DNA of 64,000 nt from Bacteroidaceae bacterium (GTDB lineage: Bacteria; Bacteroidota; Bacteroidia; Bacteroidales; Bacteroidaceae): assembly GCA_017650105.1 (NCBI GenBank), contig JAGCFO010000028.1, forward strand, positions 35,210 through 99,209. Reading direction: 5' to 3'. The position numbers and the translations under genes are program-made. The notes below the pieces were generated by a model that saw nothing but the letters and a program-made list of their open reading frames with translations, made no database searches and had not been told where the DNA came from. The stretch's first letter is position 1. Every line of letters begins with the position of its first letter. Of this stretch, positions 25,831 through 34,739 are shown piece by piece.

Positions 25831-25873
25831 GGGAAACTCCTGATAGAGCAGCAAAGGCAATAAGGTCTGTTGA

Positions 25874-28438
25874 TTAGTTTTTCATCAAGCGAAGAGAATA
25901 TAATCCCGGGCAGAAAGTGTTGGGGGAAGCCTGAAGTTTCACGACAAATTGCTTTTTCGCCTTTCCTCTTTTTGCAGTCAAAAGCTTATCGGGTATAGGA
26001 AATTCAATGTTGTAGAATCCGTTCTTCTCGGCACTCTCGTACGAATCAGGAATCGTAATTTCAGCGATAGCTGTCCCGTCTACCAAGAGCGTTGCCTTAC
26101 GTCCTTTGTCAGCGGTAGTGAATCTGCAAAGTATGCTCAGTCCCTTTTTTACACCTTGATTATTGTAGAGAGTGTATTGAATAAATTCGTTTCGCTTCAC
26201 ATCACGATAACGTTCTGAATTGAAGAGACCTGTTGTGGAATGAGTACCGTAGCTGTATTCGTGTCCCGCTTCGCTTTGCTGTTCCCCTGGAGCCACAAAG
26301 TCAAGAGTGCGTTTCAGCAGTTTCTCGTTGGCAGCCTCGCTTGTTGCCATCTCGCTTTTTGCAAAATTTTCCGCTGTCTGCTGATACCAATAGCACATAT
26401 AGCGAGAATGATGAATGTCGAAGAAGGGGCGCAACTCTAACTGTTTCCATGCATAGGAGGAAACTTCTGGGCGACTGACATCGATGGAAAAGCGCAGTTG
26501 CCTAAGGTCTTTGGCGCAGATTTTGCTCAGCACATCCCTACGGTCCCCTATTAACAAAGGAGCTTTGGTGAGGCTCAATGATGTCGCTCTGCTCCCAGGA
26601 GCGTGATCCATGCGCCCTTCTCCAGCATACTCGTTATGTAGAGGTTCGAAAGGCAAATTAGTCAGTGCTGCTTCTTCTTGTGAAACGGCAGTCGTCTGAG
26701 CTCCCAATAGTATTGGCCCAAACTTGAAGGCGATGTAATCCGTATAATTGGGGCATTCCTCGTATCTGAGTTCCATAGGTAGAAAAACGCGAACCACATC
26801 GCCTTCCTTCCAAGAACGATCGATTGTAACATATGATGCTTCGCCTTTTGTTACATCCGTTTTTACAGGTATGCCATTGACAGTAATTAGATATTCTCCT
26901 CCAACCCATGCGGGATGGCGTACGGCTAGTTTATAGGTGCCTGCTTTCAGGATTGTAAGGTTTGTGGTTGCTGTATTGGCTGTAGGCAGATCTGGAGCAT
27001 TCGTATCGATATAAGGGAAAATGGTTTCTTGGCGAATACGGAAAGTCTCATTTTGTAGCTCACTCGGAGTGAAAAGGTTCACATAGAGAATCTCTTCTCC
27101 TTCGTGAGTGTAGATAAAATGCCCGTATTTGGAGTGATTTTCCATTCCCGTACCTACGCAGCACCACATGCCTTGATTCACTTGTGAATATATACGGTAG
27201 CCTTGTGGACGCAACGTAGTAAAATAGACATATCCTCCCGTGAGGGGATCTTGCGTGGTTAAGATATGATTCCACATCGTATTCTCGTAGAAATCGGCGT
27301 ACTTGGCATCATGAGTTCTGTCATTCAACATTTCGGAAAGTTTCAACATATTGTTTGAATTACAGCTTTCAGGCCCATCCAGCTGATCGATGTATCGATA
27401 GCCTCTATCTGCATGTAGGAAATGTTCGTTCACACTGTTCCCCCCGATGCATACGGTACGGTTGTTAGCCACATCCTCCCAGAAGTTTGTTGCAGCTATA
27501 CCATAGTTGACAGCCGTAGTGTCATTCTCATAGATGCGTTCAAATCCGATGTATTTTGGCACTTGTGTATTGGCATGCTTGCCATCAAGAAACGTAGTAT
27601 TCAGCGACTGCATCCCATTCAACATGGTCTTGTGGCTATATTTTTTTGCAGCCTCTAGATATTTGTTTTCACGAAATAACTGATAGGCATCGAGCATGCT
27701 CTCGTTCATACCCCCATGTTCCCAATTCAACATTGCTTCCATTTTTTCTGCAGACAATTTTGATATGATATTGACACTCCAGTCTGCTAATTTGTGGAAT
27801 AGTTCTTTTGCGGTATCGTTCTCGCCATAAATGTAGGCATCGCGTAATCCCGCTAGCAGTTTGTGCTGGCAGTAAAAAGGAACCCAGCCTCCTTTTTTGT
27901 TGAAGGCTTCGAGATTGCCGTTATAGAGTTCTTTCCACATCTCGTTGATGGGCTGCCCTCCGATGAAACCATAAAGTCCGTCTGAGTTATTATCAAATAC
28001 GTTTTGACAGTCTTTCAGAACACTGATCATATAGTCTAATCTCTCTTTCAAAGCGTTCCTCATAGTTACATCGGTGGTTGCTGCATAGGCTAATGACAAC
28101 GCTGACAAATAGTGACTACCCACATGTCCTTCTAAATTGAAGCTATTATCACCCCAATTAATAAATTTTGGATGTTTATCCTGCCAACCGAAGTAAGGAG
28201 AGTCAATATTGTCAGAAAGTCCTGCCTGTCGAATAAATGGTGTTAGTAACCTGTCTACGTCATATCCTAATAGATGCTTGTTGTTAAGTTCTAATGAGGA
28301 CTTAAAAGGTCCGTCAAGCAACAATACTTCTTTTAAGTCAAAATGCCTCGGATACAACTCGCTCTGCGCTTTTGTTGATGAAGCGAGTGCACAGAGCAAA
28401 AAGAAGGTAAATATTATCTTAAATGACTTTGTTCCCAT
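25874..28438 (-). CDS. GH127/GH146-type beta-L-arabinofuranosidase (DUF1680)
   Basis: Members of this family cleave beta-L-arabinofuranosides, as found on pectic side chains and plant glycoproteins. The 854-residue product has a signal peptide (MGTKSFKIIFTFFLLCALAS, then STKA). The (alpha/alpha)6 barrel follows, with FDLKEVLLLDGPFKSS near the start. The metal site seen in HypBA1 is conserved: E357-x-C359 in DGPESCNS and C426-C427 in MWCCVGTGMEN. The extra C-terminal region (after about residue 640, DUF4986-like) favours GH146 over classical GH127. It is 10 bp downstream of the cysteine desulfidase gene on the same strand, an unexpected partner. Confidence 0.9.
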   Translation of the reverse strand: MGTKSFKIIFTFFLLCALASSTKAQSELYPRHFDLKEVLLLDGPFKSSLELNNKHLLGYDVDRLLTPFIRQAGLSDNIDSPYFGWQDKHPKFINWGDNSFNLEGHVGSHYLSALSLAYAATTDVTMRNALKERLDYMISVLKDCQNVFDNNSDGLYGFIGGQPINEMWKELYNGNLEAFNKKGGWVPFYCQHKLLAGLRDAYIYGENDTAKELFHKLADWSVNIISKLSAEKMEAMLNWEHGGMNESMLDAYQLFRENKYLEAAKKYSHKTMLNGMQSLNTTFLDGKHANTQVPKYIGFERIYENDTTAVNYGIAATNFWEDVANNRTVCIGGNSVNEHFLHADRGYRYIDQLDGPESCNSNNMLKLSEMLNDRTHDAKYADFYENTMWNHILTTQDPLTGGYVYFTTLRPQGYRIYSQVNQGMWCCVGTGMENHSKYGHFIYTHEGEEILYVNLFTPSELQNETFRIRQETIFPYIDTNAPDLPTANTATTNLTILKAGTYKLAVRHPAWVGGEYLITVNGIPVKTDVTKGEASYVTIDRSWKEGDVVRVFLPMELRYEECPNYTDYIAFKFGPILLGAQTTAVSQEEAALTNLPFEPLHNEYAGEGRMDHAPGSRATSLSLTKAPLLIGDRRDVLSKICAKDLRQLRFSIDVSRPEVSSYAWKQLELRPFFDIHHSRYMCYWYQQTAENFAKSEMATSEAANEKLLKRTLDFVAPGEQQSEAGHEYSYGTHSTTGLFNSERYRDVKRNEFIQYTLYNNQGVKKGLSILCRFTTADKGRKATLLVDGTAIAEITIPDSYESAEKNGFYNIEFPIPDKLLTAKRGKAKKQFVVKLQASPNTFCPGLYSLRLMKN

Positions 28439-28448
28439 AATGCGTTTC

Positions 28449-29732
28449 CTAACATTTATTTGTCATGATATTAAGCACCATCTCATCTGTCGCGTTCATT
28501 GCCTCAGCTCCGATGCTGGTGAGGTTGTGTATGCTTTTGTCAACGCTGTCGTCAACGATACCTTCTGCAGAGGTTACGCATTTTCCTTCCATTGAAAGCA
28601 ATGCCGAAAGAACAGCCGTGGAAACTCCAGAGGCGATCTTAAGGGAGCACGAGGGTTTCGCCCCATCGCAAATCATTCCTGTCAAGTTAGCAATCATGTT
28701 TTTTACACTTCGGCATACATGCCCATAGTCACCGCCCATTAATAGAGTTATTCCTACACTACTTCCTATGCCAGCTACCACACATCCGCACAGAGCCGAC
28801 AAACAACCCAGGCTTTGCTTGATGTAGATAGCGGTGAGGTGGCTGAGAGTCAATGCTCGGATGAGTTCCTCTTCGGTGTTTTCGTTCTCTTCGGCAAAGA
28901 CGGCAACGGGATTAGTGGCGCAGATACCTTGATTACCCGAACCGCTATTGCTCATCACGGGTATCATGGCTCCTCCCATTCGAGCATCACATGCAGAAGC
29001 AGTCTTTGCGATGATGTGGCTGAAGATGGAATTTCCAAAAATACCTTTTGAGAGCGGACGATCTATTGTTTTTCCTAAATTATGGCCATAGTTCCCTTTG
29101 AGGGCATCGTTGGCTGCACGCATATTGTAGTCACGTGTCAATAAAATGAAGCGTAGTTTTTCCAAAGGGGCTGTCGTGGCGAAATCATACACCATTTGCA
29201 TGTTGAGTTGGATCTCATCTCTTTCGCATATTTCTATAGAGGAGGATATGTTTTCAGGCACAGTGGAACTTTGGCCTATATATACAAAGCGCGTATGTCC
29301 GCCAGAGATAATAGCTGTCGCAGAATCGCCTTTGGACGAGCAACGTACTTCTATATACAGTTTTTCACTAATATTTTCTTTTAGATGAATGGCTATGTGC
29401 TTTTCTTGAACGTACTGCTTTCCCTCCTCTAATGCTGAAGGAGTTAGGTCGCGAAGTACCTCAAGTTGATATTCTGACTTCCCAATCAATGCCCCTAAAG
29501 ATATCGCGATGGGTAGGCCGATCATTCCCGTGCCAGGGATGCCGACGCCCATAGCATTTTTGAGTACGTTGGCGCTTAAGAAGACTTCAATACTATCGGG
29601 CCGCCTCCCAAGCTGTTCAGTAGCGCGGGCTGTACACAAAGCAACAGCCATTGGCTCAGTACACCCGATGGCGGGGACTACCTCTTGTTGAATGAGCGCA
29701 ATGATTCTCTCTGTATCTTCTTTGTCTATCAT
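28449..29732 (-). CDS. L-cysteine desulfidase family protein (UPF0597)
   Basis: This family degrades L-cysteine to pyruvate, ammonia and sulfide (CdsB/CyuA type), using an iron-sulfur cluster. The 427-residue product begins MIDKEDTERIIALIQQEVVP and has the family motif AIGCTEPMAVALC. It continues with NVLKNAMGVGIPGTGMIGLP. C-terminal cysteines occur in LGCLSALCGCVVAGIG and MICDGAKPSCSLKIASG, which with the first Cys can bind a [4Fe-4S] cluster. The length is normal. The next gene, an arabinofuranosidase, starts 10 bp after its stop, so they are probably co-transcribed. A related assignment is serine dehydratase alpha-like; desulfidase is preferred. Confidence 0.88.
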   Translation of the reverse strand: MIDKEDTERIIALIQQEVVPAIGCTEPMAVALCTARATEQLGRRPDSIEVFLSANVLKNAMGVGIPGTGMIGLPIAISLGALIGKSEYQLEVLRDLTPSALEEGKQYVQEKHIAIHLKENISEKLYIEVRCSSKGDSATAIISGGHTRFVYIGQSSTVPENISSSIEICERDEIQLNMQMVYDFATTAPLEKLRFILLTRDYNMRAANDALKGNYGHNLGKTIDRPLSKGIFGNSIFSHIIAKTASACDARMGGAMIPVMSNSGSGNQGICATNPVAVFAEENENTEEELIRALTLSHLTAIYIKQSLGCLSALCGCVVAGIGSSVGITLLMGGDYGHVCRSVKNMIANLTGMICDGAKPSCSLKIASGVSTAVLSALLSMEGKCVTSAEGIVDDSVDKSIHNLTSIGAEAMNATDEMVLNIMTNKC

Positions 29733-29864
29733 GGTTTTTCCTTTTTTATAAGGCTCTTTTTGTGGCTAAAAAAGCTTTTGAACTTATTATATGCTTGTTT
29801 CCAACTTATCCTGTTTGCAAAGATATCTTTTTTTTCTGATACCAATAAATTGCGTCATGTTTTT

Positions 29865-29898
29865 CTTGGGAAAATAATATGAAAATCATTTATCTTTG
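29865..29898 (+). promoter_or_regulatory. Promoter of the broken acyltransferase-like gene
   Basis: TATCTTTG at 29891-29898 is a consensus -7 box. CTTG at 29865-29868 lies 22 bp upstream and is a poor -33 match. The start codon is 27 bp downstream. Confidence 0.55.
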
Positions 29899-29924
29899 CA
29901 GAAAGAATAAAGAAATTTAATACC

Positions 29925-31076
29925 ATGCAAAACAGACTGGAATCTCTTGACGTTCTGCGAGGAATTGACCTATTCTGTCTGGTTGTTCTCGAAGATTTTG
30001 TTCATAAACTTGGTGATGCGATAGATGCCTCATGGTATCAGCCCATACTGAATGCCTTTACTCATAAGACATGGGAAGGTTTTTCGCCATGGGACTTAGT
30101 GATGCCTTTATTTATGTTTATGGCAGGAGTGACGATCCCCTTTTCGATGGAGAAATATCGTAAAAATAAGCTTGGAGATTCCAAACCAATAAATTCTCTT
30201 TCGCGGAAAGCGCTATGGAAGCGTTTGTCAAGGCGTTTTATCTTGCTTTGGCTGCTTGGCATGGCGTGTCAAGGAAACCTCTTGGGGCTTGACCCCAATC
30301 GCATCTATTTGTTTTCTAATACTCTCCAAGCTATTGCTGTGGGATATCTTTTCAGCGCTATCATTTTTCTATATACTAGTTGGAAAACGCAGATTGGGAT
30401 TGCTGTTGTCTTATTGATGACGTTTTGGGCTGCTATGGAATTCATCACCATAGGTGGTTTTGGAGGAGGAAGCTATACCCCACAAGGGAATTTGGCAGAG
30501 GGGATTGATCGCATGGTGTTAGGGCGATTCCGTGATGCAGCACGAGTGGAAGATGGGCAGGTCATTTTCTCAAGTTGGTACACTTATACATGGATTCTAA
30601 GTAGTCTCAATTTCGTTGTGACTGTATTGTCTGGAGTCCTTACTGGTGAACTATTGAAGAGTTCATTGAGGGGAAGAAAAAAAGTGTGGCTACTGCTGGC
30701 AATAGGAGTCGCTATGATTGCACTTGGTTGGATTTGGGGATTTGTGCATCCTGTCATTAAGCATATATGGACTGGTTCAATGGTTCTTGTTAGTTTTGGA
30801 TTAAGTATGCTTTTGATGGCACTACTTTATAATTGAATAGACGTCCGAGGGCATAAACGCTACTTAACTTTGTTTAAGGTTTATGGCATGAATAGCATCG
30901 TAGCTTATTCTGTATCACATATTATTAGCTTCTCCAGTATCAGCCGCTCACTCTTTCATGGTTTTGAGCAATACATCGGTGACTACTATCCAGTATTAGT
31001 TCACCTTTCGAATGCAACTATTCTCTTTTTCCTCCTTTATTATATGTACAGAAAAAGAATCTTTTTACGTGTGTAA
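29925..31076 (+). pseudogene. DUF5009/NagX-like acyltransferase membrane protein, interrupted by in-frame TGA
   Basis: The first frame (29925-30836) encodes 303 residues starting MQNRLESLDVLRGIDLFCLV, typical of the heparan-alpha-glucosaminide N-acetyltransferase-like family (DUF5009). It has many membrane helices and WEGFSPWDLVMPLFMFMAGV. It ends MALLYN then TGA at 30834-30836. The same frame continues without another stop to 31076 with IDVRGHKRYLTLFKVYGMNS and GDYYPVLVHLSN, which is the normal family C-terminus. The TGA sits where relatives have Trp (YNWID), so a single TGG-to-TGA change explains it. Either the gene is inactive, the truncated form survives, or the read is wrong at one base. 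Confidence 0.85.
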
Positions 31077-31342
31077 TTGAAAATTAAAACAAATCTTTTT
31101 TTTAATCGTTTTAATTAGATTCCAAACCCTAGTGTTTATTTATAAAACTACAAAATGTTATAGTTTAACTCTGAAGTCATAGAGTTAGACAATAAAAAAC
31201 AATTATTACTAAAAAAAATCTAGGGTAAGTATTAGCCTTTTTTATTTTAGGAAAAAGAGGGAAAGGCATCGGCTATCCCTCTAAAACATTTTAAAGCGAA
31301 TCAAAATGTGGTGGCATCATAGATAGACTAATTCGTGTGATA
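31077..31342. other. AT-rich intergenic region
   Basis: This stretch lies between the broken DUF5009 gene and the nqr terminator. It is AT-rich with no credible frame. An imperfect dyad AGAGGGA/TCCCTCT occurs near 31255-31283. I see nothing else. Confidence 0.5.
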
Positions 31343-31376
31343 AAGAAAGAGCAAGTCCTACGACTTGCTCTTTCTT
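31343..31376 (-). terminator. nqr operon terminator
   Basis: A perfect 15-bp stem (31343-31357 with 31362-31376) has a 4-base loop and lies just beyond the nqrF stop. It is AT-rich at its base on both sides. Confidence 0.85.
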
Positions 31377-31387
31377 CTTTGCTTTCA

Positions 31388-32659
31388 TTAGCCACCGAAG
31401 TTATCGAAGCTAATCATGCTGGGATCAACACCTAAACTATCGAGAAGGTCGAGAACTGTCTTGGCCATCATTGGAGGACCGCAGAGGTAGTATTCAATGT
31501 CTTCGGGTGCCTCATGTTGCTTGAGGTAAGTGTTGCCCATAACAGGAGCCACAAATCCGGGCGTGTATTTGATGCCAGCAGCATCGGCTGCGGGATCGGG
31601 ACGGTCGAGGGCAAGGTGGAAGTGGAAGTTGGGGAATTCCTTTTCTATTTCGAGGAAATCCTCAAGATAGAATACTTCGTTCAAAGCGCGTGCCCCGTAG
31701 AAGTAATGCATCTCGCGATCGGTAGTGTGAAGGGTCTTTGTCATATGCATTATTTGTGCGCGCAACGGTGCCATACCTGCTCCACCACCAACCCAAATCA
31801 TCTCACGTCCGCTGGTAAAGTTAGGATGGAATTCTCCATAAGGTCCACTCATCACAACTTTGTCGCCTGGTTTCAGCGAGAAGATATAGCTTGAGGCAAT
31901 ACCCGGCATAACGTCCATGAAACCGACTTGTGGTTTGGGCTTAAAGGGAGGAGTGGCAATACGTACTGTAAGCATAATACGGTCGCCTTCAGCTGGATAG
32001 TTTGCCATTGAGTAAGCGCGGATAGTAGGCTCAGTGTTTTTGCACTTGAGTGTAAAAAGTCCGAACTTCTCCCAAGCGGGAAGATACTCGTCACCGATAA
32101 GTGACTTGTCAATGTCTTTGTCGTAGTCCATCTCATAGGCAGGTATCTTGATTTGGGCATAAGATCCAGGGAGGAAATCCATATGCTCGCCAGGAGGTAG
32201 CTGAACGATAAACTCCTTGATAAAGGTAGCCACGTTCTTGTTACTGATAACTTCGCACTCCCATTCCTTGACGCCAAGAACGCTCTCAGGCACCTTTATA
32301 CCTAAATCGCCTTTAACCTTAACTTGGCAGCCAAGGCGCCAGTGGTCTTGTTGTTGCTTGCGAGTGAAATGACTGACTTCAGAAGGAAGGATTTCACCTC
32401 CACCACTTACAACTTGGCATTTGCACTGACCACAAGAGCCTTTTCCACCACAAGCGGAGGGAAGGTGTACTCCGTTAACAGCAAGCGTGTTGAGTAGTGT
32501 GCTACCACTTTCTACCTCCATCTCCGTGTCACCATTAATGGCGAGTTTCACAGGGCCAGAGGCAACTAGCTTACTCTTAGCAAAAAGCAGCACAGCTACG
32601 AGGACGAGGATGATAGCGAGGAATACTACAATACTCCAAAGAATCAAATTGATATTCAT
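31388..32659 (-). CDS. nqrF: Na+-translocating NADH:quinone reductase subunit F
   Basis: NqrF is the entry point for electrons from NADH. The 423-residue product has one N-terminal helix (IVVFLAIILVLVAVLLFAKS). A [2Fe-2S] domain follows with LPSACGGKGSCGQCKCQV and, later, a fourth Cys in WRLGCQVKV. The FAD domain has RAYSMANYPAEGD and the NADH domain has MIWVGGGAGMAPLRAQI. It ends with the C-terminal aromatic/Gly tail FDNFGG, usual for the family. It is the last gene of the operon A-B-C-D-E-F and ends just before a perfect terminator hairpin. Confidence 0.97.
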   Translation of the reverse strand: MNINLILWSIVVFLAIILVLVAVLLFAKSKLVASGPVKLAINGDTEMEVESGSTLLNTLAVNGVHLPSACGGKGSCGQCKCQVVSGGGEILPSEVSHFTRKQQQDHWRLGCQVKVKGDLGIKVPESVLGVKEWECEVISNKNVATFIKEFIVQLPPGEHMDFLPGSYAQIKIPAYEMDYDKDIDKSLIGDEYLPAWEKFGLFTLKCKNTEPTIRAYSMANYPAEGDRIMLTVRIATPPFKPKPQVGFMDVMPGIASSYIFSLKPGDKVVMSGPYGEFHPNFTSGREMIWVGGGAGMAPLRAQIMHMTKTLHTTDREMHYFYGARALNEVFYLEDFLEIEKEFPNFHFHLALDRPDPAADAAGIKYTPGFVAPVMGNTYLKQHEAPEDIEYYLCGPPMMAKTVLDLLDSLGVDPSMISFDNFGG

Positions 32660-32680
32660 AGTCTGTTTTCCTCCTTTCCA

Positions 32681-33310
32681 TTAAATAGTTAAACCAGAGA
32701 AGCACATGAAGGCCATAGCCATGAGGCCGACAGTGATGAACGTAATTCCGAGGCCCTTAAGCGCCTTGGGTACATCGCTGTAAGCCATTTTCTCGCGAAT
32801 AGCTGCGAGGCATACGATTGCAAGTGCCCAACCGATACCACTACCGAGTGCGTAGGCGATGGAATCGCCTAAGCAGGTAATGGCCTGCGTGTTGCTTGGG
32901 TCAAGACCGATGCGCTGCTGCATGAAAAGTGAAGCACCCATGATGGCGCAGTTTACAGCAATGAGAGGAAGGAAGATACCCAAGCTATTATAAAGAGCTG
33001 GGGCAAATTTCTCAACAATCATCTCAACAAGCTGAACTATACCGGCAATGACGGCAATAAACAGGATGAATGAGAGGAATGTTAGGTCGACACCAGGGTT
33101 GAGAGCGCCTCCCAAAGCGAGCACCTTCGTCTGAAGGAGATAGTTTACGGGGAGGGTTATAAGTTCAACAAAGGTTACGGCTATGCCAAGACCAAAAGCG
33201 GTCTTGACGGTTTTCGATACTGCCAGGTAAGAACACATACCCAGGAAGAATGCGAAAATCATATTGTCCACAAAAATGGACCGAACGAACAAACTGAAAA
33301 AGTGTTCCAT
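32681..33310 (-). CDS. nqrE: Na+-translocating NADH:quinone reductase subunit E
   Basis: NqrE is a six-helix membrane subunit that pairs with NqrD in inverted topology around an intramembrane iron centre. The 209-residue product has [20 protein letters not shown] and [15 protein letters not shown]. Each holds one of the conserved cysteines that bind the Fe between D and E. The spacing to nqrF is 21 bp and to nqrD 27 bp, so all are on one transcript. Confidence 0.97.
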   Translation of the reverse strand: MEHFFSLFVRSIFVDNMIFAFFLGMCSYLAVSKTVKTAFGLGIAVTFVELITLPVNYLLQTKVLALGGALNPGVDLTFLSFILFIAVIAGIVQLVEMIVEKFAPALYNSLGIFLPLIAVNCAIMGASLFMQQRIGLDPSNTQAITCLGDSIAYALGSGIGWALAIVCLAAIREKMAYSDVPKALKGLGITFITVGLMAMAFMCFSGLTI

Positions 33311-33337
33311 TTTCTACGTTTCTTTTAAGGGTTAGTA

Positions 33338-33958
33338 TTACTGTTCCTGGAGTTGTTTGTTATGGTACCGTTGCCACCAAATGATGCATCCTACTATAAT
33401 AAGTGCCATCGGAGGCATGAGCATAAGGCCATTGTTGATGTAGCCGTGCTCATAGCACCACTGTGGTATGACTTGGTAGCCGAAAAGGCAACCAGAGCCG
33501 AGCAGTTCGCGGAAGAAAGCCACGATGACAAGTATCTTTGCATAACCGAGTCCGTTTCCCAGACCGTCAAGGAGGCTCTCCCAAGGACCATTACTCATGG
33601 CAAAAGCCTCAAGGCGTCCCATGAGGATACAGTTCGTAATAATAAGTCCTACGTAAACGGAGAGTTGTACGCTGACATCGTAAGCAAATGCTTTCAGAAT
33701 TTCACTTACCATAGTAACAAGCGCTGCGCAGACAACCAGCTGGATGATGATGCGGATGCGATTGGGTATGGTGTTGCGAAGGAGAGATATCACTAAATTT
33801 GATAGGGCCACGATAATTGTGACGGAAAGTCCCATGACAATGGCTGGTTTCAACTGAGCTGTTACGGCAAGTGCGGAGCAGATACCGAGTACCTGCACAG
33901 TAACAGGGTTGTTAGTGCCAAGAGGAGCGATGAATGCTTCTTTATTTTTCTTATTCAT
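33338..33958 (-). CDS. nqrD: Na+-translocating NADH:quinone reductase subunit D
   Basis: The 206-residue six-helix subunit starts in the membrane after APLGTNNPVTVQVLGICSAL. Its second conserved cysteine is in GLIITNCILMGRLEAFAMSN. Together with NqrE it forms the electron path across the membrane. The short C-terminal tail is basic and Gln-rich (RYHNKQLQEQ). It lies between nqrC and nqrE with gaps of 21 and 27 bp. Confidence 0.97.
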   Translation of the reverse strand: MNKKNKEAFIAPLGTNNPVTVQVLGICSALAVTAQLKPAIVMGLSVTIIVALSNLVISLLRNTIPNRIRIIIQLVVCAALVTMVSEILKAFAYDVSVQLSVYVGLIITNCILMGRLEAFAMSNGPWESLLDGLGNGLGYAKILVIVAFFRELLGSGCLFGYQVIPQWCYEHGYINNGLMLMPPMALIIVGCIIWWQRYHNKQLQEQ

Positions 33959-33979
33959 ATTCTTATCCTCCTATTTAAA

Positions 33980-34720
33980 TTAATTGTTTGATTCATGCTC
34001 TTCAGCATGGGCTTCACAACATGCTTTTCCTTCGCAATTCTTTTCACAGGAGCTGCCAAGGAAAGCTGCATAATTCGAAAGAACACCTTGAATCATCTTG
34101 CTGACGCCTACAGACGTGAACGTAGCACCACTGAGACCGTCAACTTCAAACGTGGGATTCTTCACATTCCCATTTTTTACCACAGAGAGGGCAACTTCCC
34201 CGTCTTTCATGACTGCTTTTCCCTGGAAGGGTTTCTGAAACTTGTCACGGTTTGTGATTTCTGCGCCCAAGCCTGGAGTTTCGCTATCGTGTGAGAAGTC
34301 AACGCCGTAGACGGTGTTCTTGTCACTATTCAAAGCAATGTACCCGGAAATGGGTCCCCAGAGTCCTTGCCCTGAGAGAGGGAAGATGTATTTCTTCTCA
34401 CCGTTGACTTCGGCAATATAGAGAGGACGTTTGGTGGCGATGTCAGAGGTTCCGCACTCAAAAGCACAGTTCTTCTCTTCGGATGCAACGGTGCCGTCGT
34501 TGTTAAGAAGTTGTTCGGAAGTAATGTATTTGTCAAAGGCAGATGCTGCATCTTTCTCAAAGATGTTGAGTGATGCGAGAATGTGCTTTTTCTTATCCAA
34601 GGCGATGTTATCTTGCTGACGCTGACGCAGCGCGCTTGAAACGAAGGCAAGCAAGAATGCAACGATAATCACAACTATCGAAGCATAGATAAATGTATAC
34701 GTATTTTTATTAGTATTCAT
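33980..34720 (-). CDS. nqrC: Na+-translocating NADH:quinone reductase subunit C, with Cys/His-rich tail
   Basis: NqrC carries a covalent FMN on the periplasmic side. The 246-residue product has one N-terminal helix (TFIYASIVVIIVAFLLAFVS) and the flavinylation motif DGLSGATFTSVGVSKM, whose Thr is the FMN attachment site. After the FMN domain ends (SNYAAFLG) there is an added tail, SSCEKNCEGKACCEAHAEEH and ESNN, with four Cys and two His in about 16 residues. I do not know this tail from typical NqrC proteins; it looks metal-binding. The ApbE flavin transferase needed for the modification is not in the window. Confidence 0.95.
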   Translation of the reverse strand: MNTNKNTYTFIYASIVVIIVAFLLAFVSSALRQRQQDNIALDKKKHILASLNIFEKDAASAFDKYITSEQLLNNDGTVASEEKNCAFECGTSDIATKRPLYIAEVNGEKKYIFPLSGQGLWGPISGYIALNSDKNTVYGVDFSHDSETPGLGAEITNRDKFQKPFQGKAVMKDGEVALSVVKNGNVKNPTFEVDGLSGATFTSVGVSKMIQGVLSNYAAFLGSSCEKNCEGKACCEAHAEEHESNN

Positions 34721-34739
34721 AGTGCCTGATAATTATGGA

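Noticed and set aside
24835..25960. The mscS region considered as a mobile insertion between enzyme genes
   Set aside because: No transposase, terminal repeats or target duplication was seen; only the GRAGAA array and a normal promoter are present.
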